A DNA stretch of 64,000 nucleotides from Rhizobium terrae (GTDB lineage Bacteria; Pseudomonadota; Alphaproteobacteria; Rhizobiales; Rhizobiaceae): positions 215,645 through 279,644 of the forward strand of contig NZ_QJKM01000010.1 of the NCBI RefSeq assembly GCF_003425685.1, in the 5' to 3' direction. Below, piece by piece: positions 45,889-52,981 of the stretch; within the stretch, counting starts at the first letter, position 1; each line of letters begins with the position of its first letter. The translations under genes and the position numbers were made by a program. The notes under the pieces are model-generated. The model made no database searches, had not been told where the DNA came from, and saw only the letters and a list, made by a program, of their open reading frames with translations.

Positions 45889-47409
45889 TTTTACTGCGTC
45901 ATAAATTTGTGGATTTCAGCGTGGATTGGTCCTGTTGCAGCATGGACATCGTTGAAGGCTTCGACTGAGTTTGACGGTCAAGTGCCTTCGGACTGTGGTG
46001 ATCGAATTTGGCACGTGTCGCTCGGGTCGGATCGGAGGATCCGCGGGGTCGATAACCTTCGGGAACGAGAGGTTGCGTGCGGTTTTTGGTTTCGGTCGGC
46101 GCTGAGGGGGGAATAGCCTCTCTCTGGGAGATGAGGAATCCGTAAGCGGCGATGCAGAGGCTTGCATGATGATGGAAACCTCGCCAGCCTCGCCCTTCGT
46201 AATGGCCGAGACCGAGTTCCTGTTTGAGTTCCTGATAGTCGCGCTCGATGCGCCATCGCAGCTTGGCGGTGCTGACGAGCTTTCCGACCGAAGCGTCGAC
46301 ATCGAGAGTGGAGAGCCAGTATTTGAGCGGCTCGGTGTCGCCCTCGGGCCATTCGATCAGCAGCCATTCCTCGGCGCGGGGCTCAGTCAAATTGTAATCC
46401 CTGGACGCAGGCCTCACGCGCACGGCGGCGAAGCGGGAGGCAAGGTCAGTGTTCGTGCCTTCCCGCCAGCCAATGGTCTGCCAAGCATCCTGCGGCAGTT
46501 CCTGAGCCAACACCTTCACCGATACCGGGCTGTGCTCGGGACTGCGGCGCATCAGCGAAGTTGGTCGCCCATTTCCGCGCCAAGGCTTGGGCGGCAATGG
46601 TTCCTCGCCGGGTCGCCAGACACTGAGTGTCGGTTGCACGCCCACGACATAGTCGAGGCCGAGCACCGATAGGCCGGTGCGGAATGCGCCGTCCGCTCCA
46701 TAGCCGGCGTCGGCCAGCACGACGCTGGGTGCAACTCCGGCCGCTTGGGCGGCGCGGATCTGGTCGAGCGCGATTGCGGGCTTGGTCTGGAACGCGACGC
46801 TGTCAGGGACCTTCGCCTTGTGCCGACGCTCGGGATCGGCGGCCCAGATTTCGGGCAGATACAGCCGATATGCAATCGGTAAACTCGCCGCGACGTTGGC
46901 GATCGAGAGGCTGACTGCGACCTGGCAGTTGTCCTGCTTGCCGAGCTGGCCGCAATATTGCCGCGCGACCCCGACCGAATGCTTGCCCTTCTTGGGAAAT
47001 CCGGTGTCGTCCACGATCCACGCCTCAATCGGCCCATGCCGCTCTATCCGCGGAAGCACCTCGTCGCGAACCCGCGCCAGAAGCGCCTCGTCCGACCACG
47101 GCGCCTGGCCGACGAAATGCAGGAGCGACTGATGCTTGGACGATACCCGCGCTGGCGCCGTCACAGCTGCCAGAGGCTCGACACTCTTGCGGTCCACCGG
47201 CAACATGAGGCCGAGGCAGTAATCATTGAGTGGCTCAGCCCGATCGGCATGGCCGATCACATCGACCAGCCTATGGACATAATCCGCAAAGGCTGCTTCA
47301 CTTCCCCCGCTAAGGCCATTCATCCTAGCTTTCTCCCGCTGACCACGAATCGTGGACCCTAGCACCTAATGACAAAGCGACAATCCCAGGGTTGTGTGAC
47401 TCAGTAAGA
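45889..47409 (-). mobile_element. IS701-family insertion sequence, complete
   Basis: 1521-bp element. The left end TTTTACTGCGTCA and right end (reverse strand) TCTTACTGAGTCA match at 11 of 13 bases. It is flanked by identical CTAG at 45885-45888 and 47410-47413, the 4-bp YTAR-type target duplication expected for IS701. The single transposase gene fills the element. It is apparently intact and recent. Confidence 0.88.
45899..47323 (-). CDS. IS701-family DDE transposase
   Basis: 474 aa from ATG 47323 (MNGLSGGSEAAFADYVHRL); the frame extends 14 codons upstream. Catalytic regions are IVDDTGFPKKGKHSVGVARQYCGQLGKQDNCQ (first Asp), VVLADAGYGADGAFR (second Asp) and RWRIERDYQELKQELGLGHYEGRGWRGFHHH (Glu), the usual IS701 pattern. 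The full length with no lesions suggests an active transposase. Confidence 0.92.
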   Translation of the reverse strand: MNGLSGGSEAAFADYVHRLVDVIGHADRAEPLNDYCLGLMLPVDRKSVEPLAAVTAPARVSSKHQSLLHFVGQAPWSDEALLARVRDEVLPRIERHGPIEAWIVDDTGFPKKGKHSVGVARQYCGQLGKQDNCQVAVSLSIANVAASLPIAYRLYLPEIWAADPERRHKAKVPDSVAFQTKPAIALDQIRAAQAAGVAPSVVLADAGYGADGAFRTGLSVLGLDYVVGVQPTLSVWRPGEEPLPPKPWRGNGRPTSLMRRSPEHSPVSVKVLAQELPQDAWQTIGWREGTNTDLASRFAAVRVRPASRDYNLTEPRAEEWLLIEWPEGDTEPLKYWLSTLDVDASVGKLVSTAKLRWRIERDYQELKQELGLGHYEGRGWRGFHHHASLCIAAYGFLISQREAIPPSAPTETKNRTQPLVPEGYRPRGSSDPTRATRAKFDHHSPKALDRQTQSKPSTMSMLQQDQSTLKSTNL

Positions 47410-47413
47410 CTAG

Positions 47414-47994
47414 ACCGGTGCGGACGCACGGATGGCAAAACGCCACGGCAACCTTCTCCAATGGCGCAGAAACATTCCGTGGTGTGGATTGAAAATCCGC
47501 TTTATCTAGCCCTCCTAATCGGCCGTGTTTGGCAAGACTTTGCATCCATCGTCGGTTTTCCTTCCGGCTGTGATGATATACCAATTCGTTTTCTGCGATA
47601 CGCTGCCGCCTTCTGACTCCGAGTTCAGATGGGCTGTGCACTCTTCCATGCTCTGCAACGGGGTGTTTGAGGCGCGTTTTTTGCAGCGCTCGAACCGTCG
47701 CGGCGCAATCTTCCATTGGACTGATAGGGGCATCGTCATAGGCAATCGAGCGCGATCCGGCCGCTTCGTCGTGACATCGATTTCGTTTCCCGAGGATCGT
47801 CGCATCCCCCACAAGAACCGCCTGCTGTCGCCCACGGGGCGCAGGATTACCGCTCATTTTCGGATGACGACCCCCGCTTAACTGCAAGCTTGGCCGTAAT
47901 GATTGTAAAGTCAGGCACACTTCAAAAGAAGAGAAATAAAGGCGATAGATCAAAAGGCACGACTACTATAGGCATTCGATAGAGGAGAACCGGC
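47414..47994. other. Intergenic between IS701 element and cas3; no confident gene
   Basis: 581 bp. Open frames exist on both strands (for example 47366-47953 minus, which runs into the insertion sequence) but none has a recognisable fold, ribosome site or codon bias. The last 100 bp before cas3 are AT-richer and should carry the cas3 promoter. GAGGAG 8 nt before the cas3 ATG is a good ribosome site. Confidence 0.5.
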
Positions 47995-50253
47995 ATGCGC
48001 TATTTTGCTCACTCCGGAAGACAGCCAGACAAAGGCGATTGGCAGCTTCTCGCGGATCATCTTCACGCCGTCGCAGAGCTGGCGGCCAAAATGGCGGCTT
48101 CGTTCGGCTTGGAGAAGGCGGCATTTCTTGCCGGCCTGTTTCATGATCTCGGCAAATATACCGCAGCCTTCCAGAAGCGGCTGGATGGCGGCCCTTCACC
48201 CGACCATGCGACGGCGGGAGCTGTGATCCTGCCGGAACGCGTCGCCGGGCAGGACAGGATGATCGCCGATCTGATCGCCTATTGCATCGCCGGACATCAT
48301 GCCGGACTGCCGGACCGGCTGAACGAGACACCGGCCTGCCTCGACCGCCGCATCGAACGATTCAGGGGGGAGCCCAGCGGACTGGAACCGATCTGGGAAA
48401 GCGAACTCACCGCCGATATGACGGGCCTCGTGCCCGGCTTCATGTCGCGCATCAGGCCGCCCAATGCGGCATTTCAGTTCTCCGTCATGGTACGGATGAT
48501 CTTTTCCTGCCTCGTCGACGCCGATTTCAAGGATACGGAAGCCTTTTACCATGCCCTCGACGGCCGGGCGGCAGATCGCGACTGGCCTGCCCTGCAGGAT
48601 CTGCTGCCGCAATTCATCGCCGCCTTTGATACGCATATGGCCGGAAAGGGCAATGCCGATACCGACCTCAATCGCCTTCGCGGTAAAATTCTGTCGCATG
48701 TGCGTACAAAAGCGGCGGACAGGCCTGGGCTCTTTACGCTGACGGTCCCGACCGGCGGCGGCAAGACGCTCTCCTCACTCGCCTTCGCGCTTGATCACGC
48801 AAAGGCACATGGGCATTCGCGCATCATCTACGCCATTCCCTTCACATCCATCATCGACCAGACGGCAGAGATATTCCGGAACATCCTGGGCGAAGACAAA
48901 GTGCTCGAACATCATTCGGCGATCGACGACAAGAAGCTCGACAACGAGAAAAACTGGGAGAGCCGCGACAAGCTGAAGCTCGCCACGGAAGACTGGGCAG
49001 CACCCGTCGTCGTCACCACGAACGTACAACTGTTCGAAAGCCTGTTTGCGGCAAGGACCTCGAAGGCGCGTAAGGTGCACAGCATCGCAAACAGCATCAT
49101 CATCCTCGACGAGGCGCAGACGATCCCGCGCGATCTGTTGATTCCCTGTGCGCGGATGTTGGACGAACTGGCTCTGAATTATGGCTGCACCATCGTGCTT
49201 TGCACGGCGACGCAGCCGGCGCTGGACAAGCGCAACTTCACGGGAGATCACCCGGCCGGGCTAATGCTGGAAGGCCGCGAGCTGGCGCCCGATCCGAAAG
49301 GGCTCTCCGATAAGCTGCGCCGCGCCTATATCCGGCTCACAGGAGCCATGAGCAACGACGATCTCATCGCCGCGCTGGCAGCCGAGCCGCAAGCGCTCGT
49401 CATCGTCAACAGTCGCAAGCATGCCCTAGAACTTTACCGGCAGGCGAAATCCGCAGATCTTTCAGGGCTCATACATTTGACCACCCGGCAATATGCCGTA
49501 CATCGACAGGATATTCTCAAGGATGTGCGGGAAAGGCTGAAGGCGGGAAAGCCCTGCCGCGTCATCGCCACCAGCCTGATCGAGGCGGGCGTCGACGTCG
49601 ATTTCCCGAAGGCCTGGCGGGCCGAGGCCGGGCTCGACCAGATCATCCAGGCGGCCGGCCGTGTGAACCGCGAGGGAAAGCGGCTGATCGAGGAAAGCAT
49701 CGTCACGGTGTTTTCCGCGCCGGATTATCTGCCACCCTCAGAGATCAGGGGGCTGATCGGGGATATGGAGCGCATGCGCGCGAAAGGCATCGAACTGCAA
49801 TCGCTGGACGCCATCGAGGACTATTTCGGCGAGGTTTACTGGCGAGCGGGCAAGGGAGGACTCGACCGCAAGAAAATCATCGACGATTTTCGCTTGGGGC
49901 GCGGAGGCACGGATTTCGCCTTCCGCAGGGTGGCTGAAAAATTCCATATGATCGAAAGCAGCATGGAGCCTGTGATCATCATTGGGGACGAGGTTGCGCA
50001 ACAGGCTGTGGATAAACTTTCGATAGAAGAAATCCCATCTGGTGCAATCGCGCGGAAATTGCAGACTTATATCGTGCAGGTGCCACCGAAGGCCCGTGAG
50101 CTGCTGATCCGCAACGGCCACGTCGCCTTTGCCCGACCGGATTTGCGGGGGGACCAGTTTGCCGTCTTACAGAACAGGAGCCTGTACGATCGGGAGGTCG
50201 GGCTGTTGTGGGAGAATGCCGAGTATCTGGCAGCGGAGAATTCGGTAATTTGA
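47995..50253 (+). CDS. cas3: Type I-C Cas3 nuclease-helicase
   Basis: 752-aa effector that unwinds and degrades target DNA after Cascade binding. The N-terminal HD nuclease has ADHLHAVAEL, FHDLGKY (His50-Asp51), DHATAG and AGHHAGL. The helicase has TVPTGGGKTLSSLAF (Walker A, about 252-259), IILDEAQTIPRD (Asp372, DEAQ rather than DEAH), CTATQPAL and LIEAGVDVDFPKAW...IIQAAGRVNREGK. Standard size for I-C. Unlike most I-C operons, cas5 does not follow immediately; a 314-bp gap with unusual content intervenes. Confidence 0.97.
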   Translation: MRYFAHSGRQPDKGDWQLLADHLHAVAELAAKMAASFGLEKAAFLAGLFHDLGKYTAAFQKRLDGGPSPDHATAGAVILPERVAGQDRMIADLIAYCIAGHHAGLPDRLNETPACLDRRIERFRGEPSGLEPIWESELTADMTGLVPGFMSRIRPPNAAFQFSVMVRMIFSCLVDADFKDTEAFYHALDGRAADRDWPALQDLLPQFIAAFDTHMAGKGNADTDLNRLRGKILSHVRTKAADRPGLFTLTVPTGGGKTLSSLAFALDHAKAHGHSRIIYAIPFTSIIDQTAEIFRNILGEDKVLEHHSAIDDKKLDNEKNWESRDKLKLATEDWAAPVVVTTNVQLFESLFAARTSKARKVHSIANSIIILDEAQTIPRDLLIPCARMLDELALNYGCTIVLCTATQPALDKRNFTGDHPAGLMLEGRELAPDPKGLSDKLRRAYIRLTGAMSNDDLIAALAAEPQALVIVNSRKHALELYRQAKSADLSGLIHLTTRQYAVHRQDILKDVRERLKAGKPCRVIATSLIEAGVDVDFPKAWRAEAGLDQIIQAAGRVNREGKRLIEESIVTVFSAPDYLPPSEIRGLIGDMERMRAKGIELQSLDAIEDYFGEVYWRAGKGGLDRKKIIDDFRLGRGGTDFAFRRVAEKFHMIESSMEPVIIIGDEVAQQAVDKLSIEEIPSGAIARKLQTYIVQVPPKARELLIRNGHVAFARPDLRGDQFAVLQNRSLYDREVGLLWENAEYLAAENSVI

Positions 50254-50257
50254 AGTC

Positions 50258-50288
50258 GCGGTGGCTGAGAATGTGCCTCAGCCACCGC
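50258..50288. terminator. 12-bp hairpin after cas3, also 3' end of the guide-like RNA
   Basis: GCGGTGGCTGAG (50258-50269) pairs perfectly with CTCAGCCACCGC (50277-50288), loop AATGTGC. It begins 4 nt after the cas3 stop. On the minus strand it lies 3 nt after the 34-nt pseudo-spacer, where it could stabilise or terminate that RNA. There is no T-tract on either strand. Confidence 0.65.
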
Positions 50289-50291
50289 TAA

Positions 50292-50356
50292 GGCGCTGAA
50301 ATTGCTGCGCCACATCGTAAAGAGAGTTTCGATCCACACCTCTGCGACGAGGCGAC
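50292..50356 (-). ncRNA. CreA/CreR-like guide: degenerate CRISPR repeat plus 34-nt pseudo-spacer
   Basis: Read on the minus strand, 50356-50326 is GTCGCCTCGTCGC followed by AGAGGTGTGGATCGAAAC. This matches the array repeat at 27 of 31 aligned positions with one gap. The stem is kept through a G.U pair (CGCCTC/GAGGTG) and the ATCGAAAC 5'-handle is like that of the array (GTCGAAAC). The next 34 nt (50325-50292) begin TCTCTTTACGATGTGGC and end CGCC; no second full repeat follows, but a hairpin does. A TATAGC -10-like box lies at 50372-50377. Cas5c could process it into a crRNA-like guide. Confidence 0.78.
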
Positions 50357-50372
50357 GATCGCGATAAGACGG

Positions 50373-50453
50373 CTATATTGGTTCGAGGTCTAATTCGATC
50401 TCGATCCTAAGGGGGCCAACTTTAATGCGAAGGGCATAACGGCGGCGACGCAT
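50373..50453 (-). CDS. 26-codon arginine-rich small ORF, candidate CreT-like toxin
   Basis: ATG 50453 followed by CGT CGC CGC CGT, so MRRRRYALRI, then a stretch ending in ...LDLEPI and TAG at 50373. A strong Shine-Dalgarno AAGGA lies 7 nt before the ATG. Further rare-type codons are AGG, TTA and ATA. It ends 16 nt before the degenerate repeat. CreT toxins described in archaea are tiny SD-bearing ORFs that sequester a tRNA by tandem arginine or other rare codons at the start. The resemblance is in architecture, not in sequence identity. Whether it is transcribed is unknown. Confidence 0.6.
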   Translation of the reverse strand: MRRRRYALRIKVGPLRIEIELDLEPI

Positions 50454-50481
50454 GATTGAATCCTTTTCGCGAACAAGAGGA

Positions 50482-50510
50482 TTCATAATCGATTTTTCTT
50501 TATCGGTAAA
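50482..50510 (-). promoter_or_regulatory. Putative promoter of the small arginine-rich ORF
   Basis: Minus strand TTTACC (50510-50505), 17-nt spacer, TATGAA (50487-50482); four of six bases match each consensus box. The expected RNA start is about 50475, some 20 nt before the ATG. The candidate guide target (50511-50544) directly abuts the -35 box. Confidence 0.45.
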
Positions 50511-50547
50511 GGCGGTTTGAAATGCTGGCTACTTCGTATAGAGAGAA
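50511..50547 (-). promoter_or_regulatory. Self-target site of the pseudo-spacer with TTC PAM, upstream of cas5
   Basis: Minus strand TTC (50547-50545) then TCTCTATACGAAGTAGC, against the pseudo-spacer TCTCTTTACGATGTGGC. Matches cover positions 1-5, 7-11, 13-14 and 16-17, with mismatches at 6, 12 and 15. Positions 6 and 12 are bases that type I Cascade flips out and does not read. TTC is the known I-C PAM. Allowing two 1-nt gaps the similarity continues to AGCA, TTTCA and the terminal CGCC. It also overlaps plus-strand TTGAAA (50517-50522) and TATAGA (50537-50542) in front of cas5. Confidence 0.75.
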
Positions 50548-50567
50548 GCATAAGAAAGGAAGTGCCA

Positions 50568-51236
50568 TTGTCTTTCGGTATCAAGCTGAAGGTCTCAGGC
50601 GACTACGCCTGTTTTACGCGGCCAGAGCTCAAAGTGGAGCGTGTTAGCTATGATGTCCTGACACCGTCGGCGGCGCGGGGCATTCTCGAAGCGATCCATT
50701 GGAAGCCGGCCATCCGTTGGGTCATCGATGCGATCCATGTGCTTGAACCCATTCGCTTCCAGTCGATCCGCCGCAACGAAGTCGGCGGCAAGGCGCCTGC
50801 GGGCAAGATCAAGAGCGCCATGAAACGCGGCGATCTGGAAGACCTGCAATTGCTTGTCGACGAAGACCGACAGCAGCGCGCTTCGACCGTGCTCGTCAAA
50901 CCGGCCTATGTCATCGAGGCGCATTTCGAGATCACGGACAAGGCCGGTCCCGACGACAGCGAAGGCAAACACCTCGACATCTTCAACCGGCGTGCCGCGC
51001 GAGGCCAATGCTTTCATCAGCCCTGCCTCGGCACGCGGGAATTCGCGGCGCATTTCGAGCTTCTCGATCCCGACACCCCTCTGCCCGAGGCCATCGGCGA
51101 GACACGCGACCTCGGCCTGATGCTCTGGGATATCGATCATGAAGCCAAAGGCCGGCCATCGCTGTTTTTCCGTGCCAGGATGGAAAACGGCATCGTGAAA
51201 GTGCCGTCGCCAAGCTCGAAGGAAATACTCGGATGA
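50568..51236 (+). CDS. cas5c: Type I-C Cas5c (Cas5d), pre-crRNA endoribonuclease
   Basis: 222-aa protein from TTG 50568, chosen because AAAGGA lies 7 nt upstream; a GTG two codons earlier is the alternative. It starts SFGIKLKVSGDYACFTRPELKVERVSYDVLTPSAARGILEAIHWKPAIRW, the Csd5 RAMP signature. In type I-C Cas5c replaces Cas6: it cleaves the pre-crRNA and stays on the 5' handle in Cascade. The stop overlaps cas8c (ATGA). Confidence 0.95.
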   Translation: MSFGIKLKVSGDYACFTRPELKVERVSYDVLTPSAARGILEAIHWKPAIRWVIDAIHVLEPIRFQSIRRNEVGGKAPAGKIKSAMKRGDLEDLQLLVDEDRQQRASTVLVKPAYVIEAHFEITDKAGPDDSEGKHLDIFNRRAARGQCFHQPCLGTREFAAHFELLDPDTPLPEAIGETRDLGLMLWDIDHEAKGRPSLFFRARMENGIVKVPSPSSKEILG

Positions 51237-52981
51237 GCATCCTCGCTTCGCTGGTGAAGGCCTATGACCGCCTGCCGGACGCCCCGCCCTTTGGTTATTC
51301 GATGGAGAAGATCGGGTTTCTGATCTCGCTGAACGAGGACGGCTGCGTCGCCCATGTCATCGACCTGCGCGATGGCGAAGGCAAGAAGAAGCAGCCGAGG
51401 ATGATGCTGGTGCCGCTGCCGGTCAAGCGGACCGCCGGCATCGCGCCAAACTTCCTGTGGGACAAGACCTCCTACGTGCTCGGCGTGACGGCAGGCGAAG
51501 GCAAACGGACAGCCGACGAGCATGCCGCCTTCGTCAAAAGGCATGTCGAAGCACTCGAAGGTACGAACGATGAGGGGCTGCAGGCGTTTCTTCTTTTCCT
51601 CAAGAATTGGTCTCCAGAACGATTTTCAACCCCGACATGGCCGGAGGAAATGAAAGACCAAAATGTGGTCTTTGCTCTGGAAAGGGAGCGCCGAGACCGT
51701 TTTCTGCATGAGCGAGATGCGGCAAAGACACTTTGGGAAAGGCTTTCAGCAAAGGATGACAAGTCCTCGGAAGTGTGCCTCGTCACTGGTGAACTTGGGC
51801 CGGTTGCGCGGCTCCATCCTTCGATCAAAGGGGTCTGGGGTGCCCAGTCGTCAGGGGCAGCCCTTGTCTCGTTCAACCTTGATGCGTTCACATCCTATGG
51901 CCACGAACAAGGTGACAATGCACCGGTTTCAGAAGTCGCCGCGGCCAAATACACCACGGCTCTCAATCGCTTCCTCGATCGTGACAGCGGCCACCGCGTG
52001 CAGATCGGCGATACGTCCACGGTTTTTTGGGCGGATGCGTCGAATGAGGACGCCAACGCCTTGGCGGAGAACTACTTCGCCGCCTATGTGGATGCTACCA
52101 CGGACGACGCAGCAGAAACCAAGAAGATTGCTGTCCAGCTCGAACGGATCCGCAATGGCGACGCTCTGAGCGAAGTCGAGCCGAAACTGGCGGAAGGTGT
52201 CGATTTCTATGTCCTCGGTTTGGCTCCCAACGCTGCGCGGCTTTCGATCCGTTTCTTCTTTGAAGGCAATTTCGGCACTTTGACGGAACGTTACCAGTGT
52301 TTCGTCAAGGAAATGCGTGTCGAACCGCCTCCTCGCGACGGCTATCCGCCGCTTTGGCGTTACCTGATCGAGCTCGCCGTGCTTGGCAAACGCGAGAACG
52401 TCCCGCCCAATCTCGCCGGCGATTGGATGCGCTCGATTCTCTCAGGCACGAATTATCCGCTGACGCTTCTGTCCACCACGCTGATGCGCATCCGCGCCGA
52501 CGGTGAGGTGAACGCGTTGCGCGTCGGCATCCTCAAGGCCGTTTTGATGCGAAACTATAAGATGGAGGTTCCCGTGGCGCTGGACCCGGAGGAAAGAAAC
52601 AAGGGCTATCTGTTGGGCCGGCTTTTTGCCGCCTACGAGGAAATGCAGCGCGCCGCGCTTGGCAACAATGTCAATGCGACGATCAAGGACAAGTTCTACG
52701 CCTCCGCATCCGCCACGCCGCGCAAGGTCTTCTCGATGCTCGATAGCGGCTCGGCGAACCATCTGTCCAAGATTGGAAAGCAAAACAAGGGAAGGCAGGT
52801 CAATCTCGTCCGCCTGCAGGAGGAAATCATGGACCTGATGGAGCCCGGGGAAAATCCCTACCCCTCGTCCTTCTCGGCAAATGAGCAGGCCCTTTTCGGC
52901 CTTGGCTACCATCACCAGCACAGCGAATTTTTCAAATCACGCAAGAGTACCGACACGGCTGAATCCGGGGAGAACGCCTGA
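51233..52981 (+). CDS. cas8c: Type I-C large subunit Cas8c (Csd1)
   Basis: 582-aa large Cascade subunit that recognises the PAM and starts R-loop formation. It opens MSILASLVKAYDRLPDAPPFGYSMEKIGFLISLNEDG, the Csd1 start, and later shows FWADAS and GLAPNAARLSIRFFFEGNFGTLTER. Start overlaps cas5c by 4 bp and stop overlaps cas7 (TGATG). The C-terminal 144 codons may also be made alone as Cas11c. Confidence 0.95.
   Translation: MSILASLVKAYDRLPDAPPFGYSMEKIGFLISLNEDGCVAHVIDLRDGEGKKKQPRMMLVPLPVKRTAGIAPNFLWDKTSYVLGVTAGEGKRTADEHAAFVKRHVEALEGTNDEGLQAFLLFLKNWSPERFSTPTWPEEMKDQNVVFALERERRDRFLHERDAAKTLWERLSAKDDKSSEVCLVTGELGPVARLHPSIKGVWGAQSSGAALVSFNLDAFTSYGHEQGDNAPVSEVAAAKYTTALNRFLDRDSGHRVQIGDTSTVFWADASNEDANALAENYFAAYVDATTDDAAETKKIAVQLERIRNGDALSEVEPKLAEGVDFYVLGLAPNAARLSIRFFFEGNFGTLTERYQCFVKEMRVEPPPRDGYPPLWRYLIELAVLGKRENVPPNLAGDWMRSILSGTNYPLTLLSTTLMRIRADGEVNALRVGILKAVLMRNYKMEVPVALDPEERNKGYLLGRLFAAYEEMQRAALGNNVNATIKDKFYASASATPRKVFSMLDSGSANHLSKIGKQNKGRQVNLVRLQEEIMDLMEPGENPYPSSFSANEQALFGLGYHHQHSEFFKSRKSTDTAESGENA
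52547..52981 (+). CDS. cas11c: Probable internal Cas11c within cas8c
   Basis: In-frame ATG 52547 inside cas8c, preceded by AAGG 8 nt upstream, would give 144 aa: MRNYKMEVPVALDPEERNKGYLLGRLFAAYEEMQ. Type I-C systems are known to make the small subunit Cas11c from an internal start at exactly this region, before the LGRLFAxxE block. An alternative start is ATG 52562 (MEVPVAL). Inferred from family knowledge plus the ribosome-site-like sequence. Confidence 0.55.
   Translation: MRNYKMEVPVALDPEERNKGYLLGRLFAAYEEMQRAALGNNVNATIKDKFYASASATPRKVFSMLDSGSANHLSKIGKQNKGRQVNLVRLQEEIMDLMEPGENPYPSSFSANEQALFGLGYHHQHSEFFKSRKSTDTAESGENA

Noticed and set aside
47366..47953. 195-codon minus-strand frame between the IS701 element and cas3
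   Set aside because: It runs into the insertion sequence, has no recognisable domain and no good ribosome site; not supported as a gene.
49108..49119. DEAQ instead of DEAH in Cas3 as a possible inactivation
   Set aside because: DEAQ is a tolerated helicase variant; all other motifs and the HD residues are present, so inactivity is not supported.
50490..50505. Second possible seed match of the pseudo-spacer on the plus strand (TTTCTTTATCGG)
   Set aside because: Only CTTTA aligns well, the flank is ATT rather than TTC, and mismatches fall at read positions; the minus-strand site at 50511-50547 is far better.
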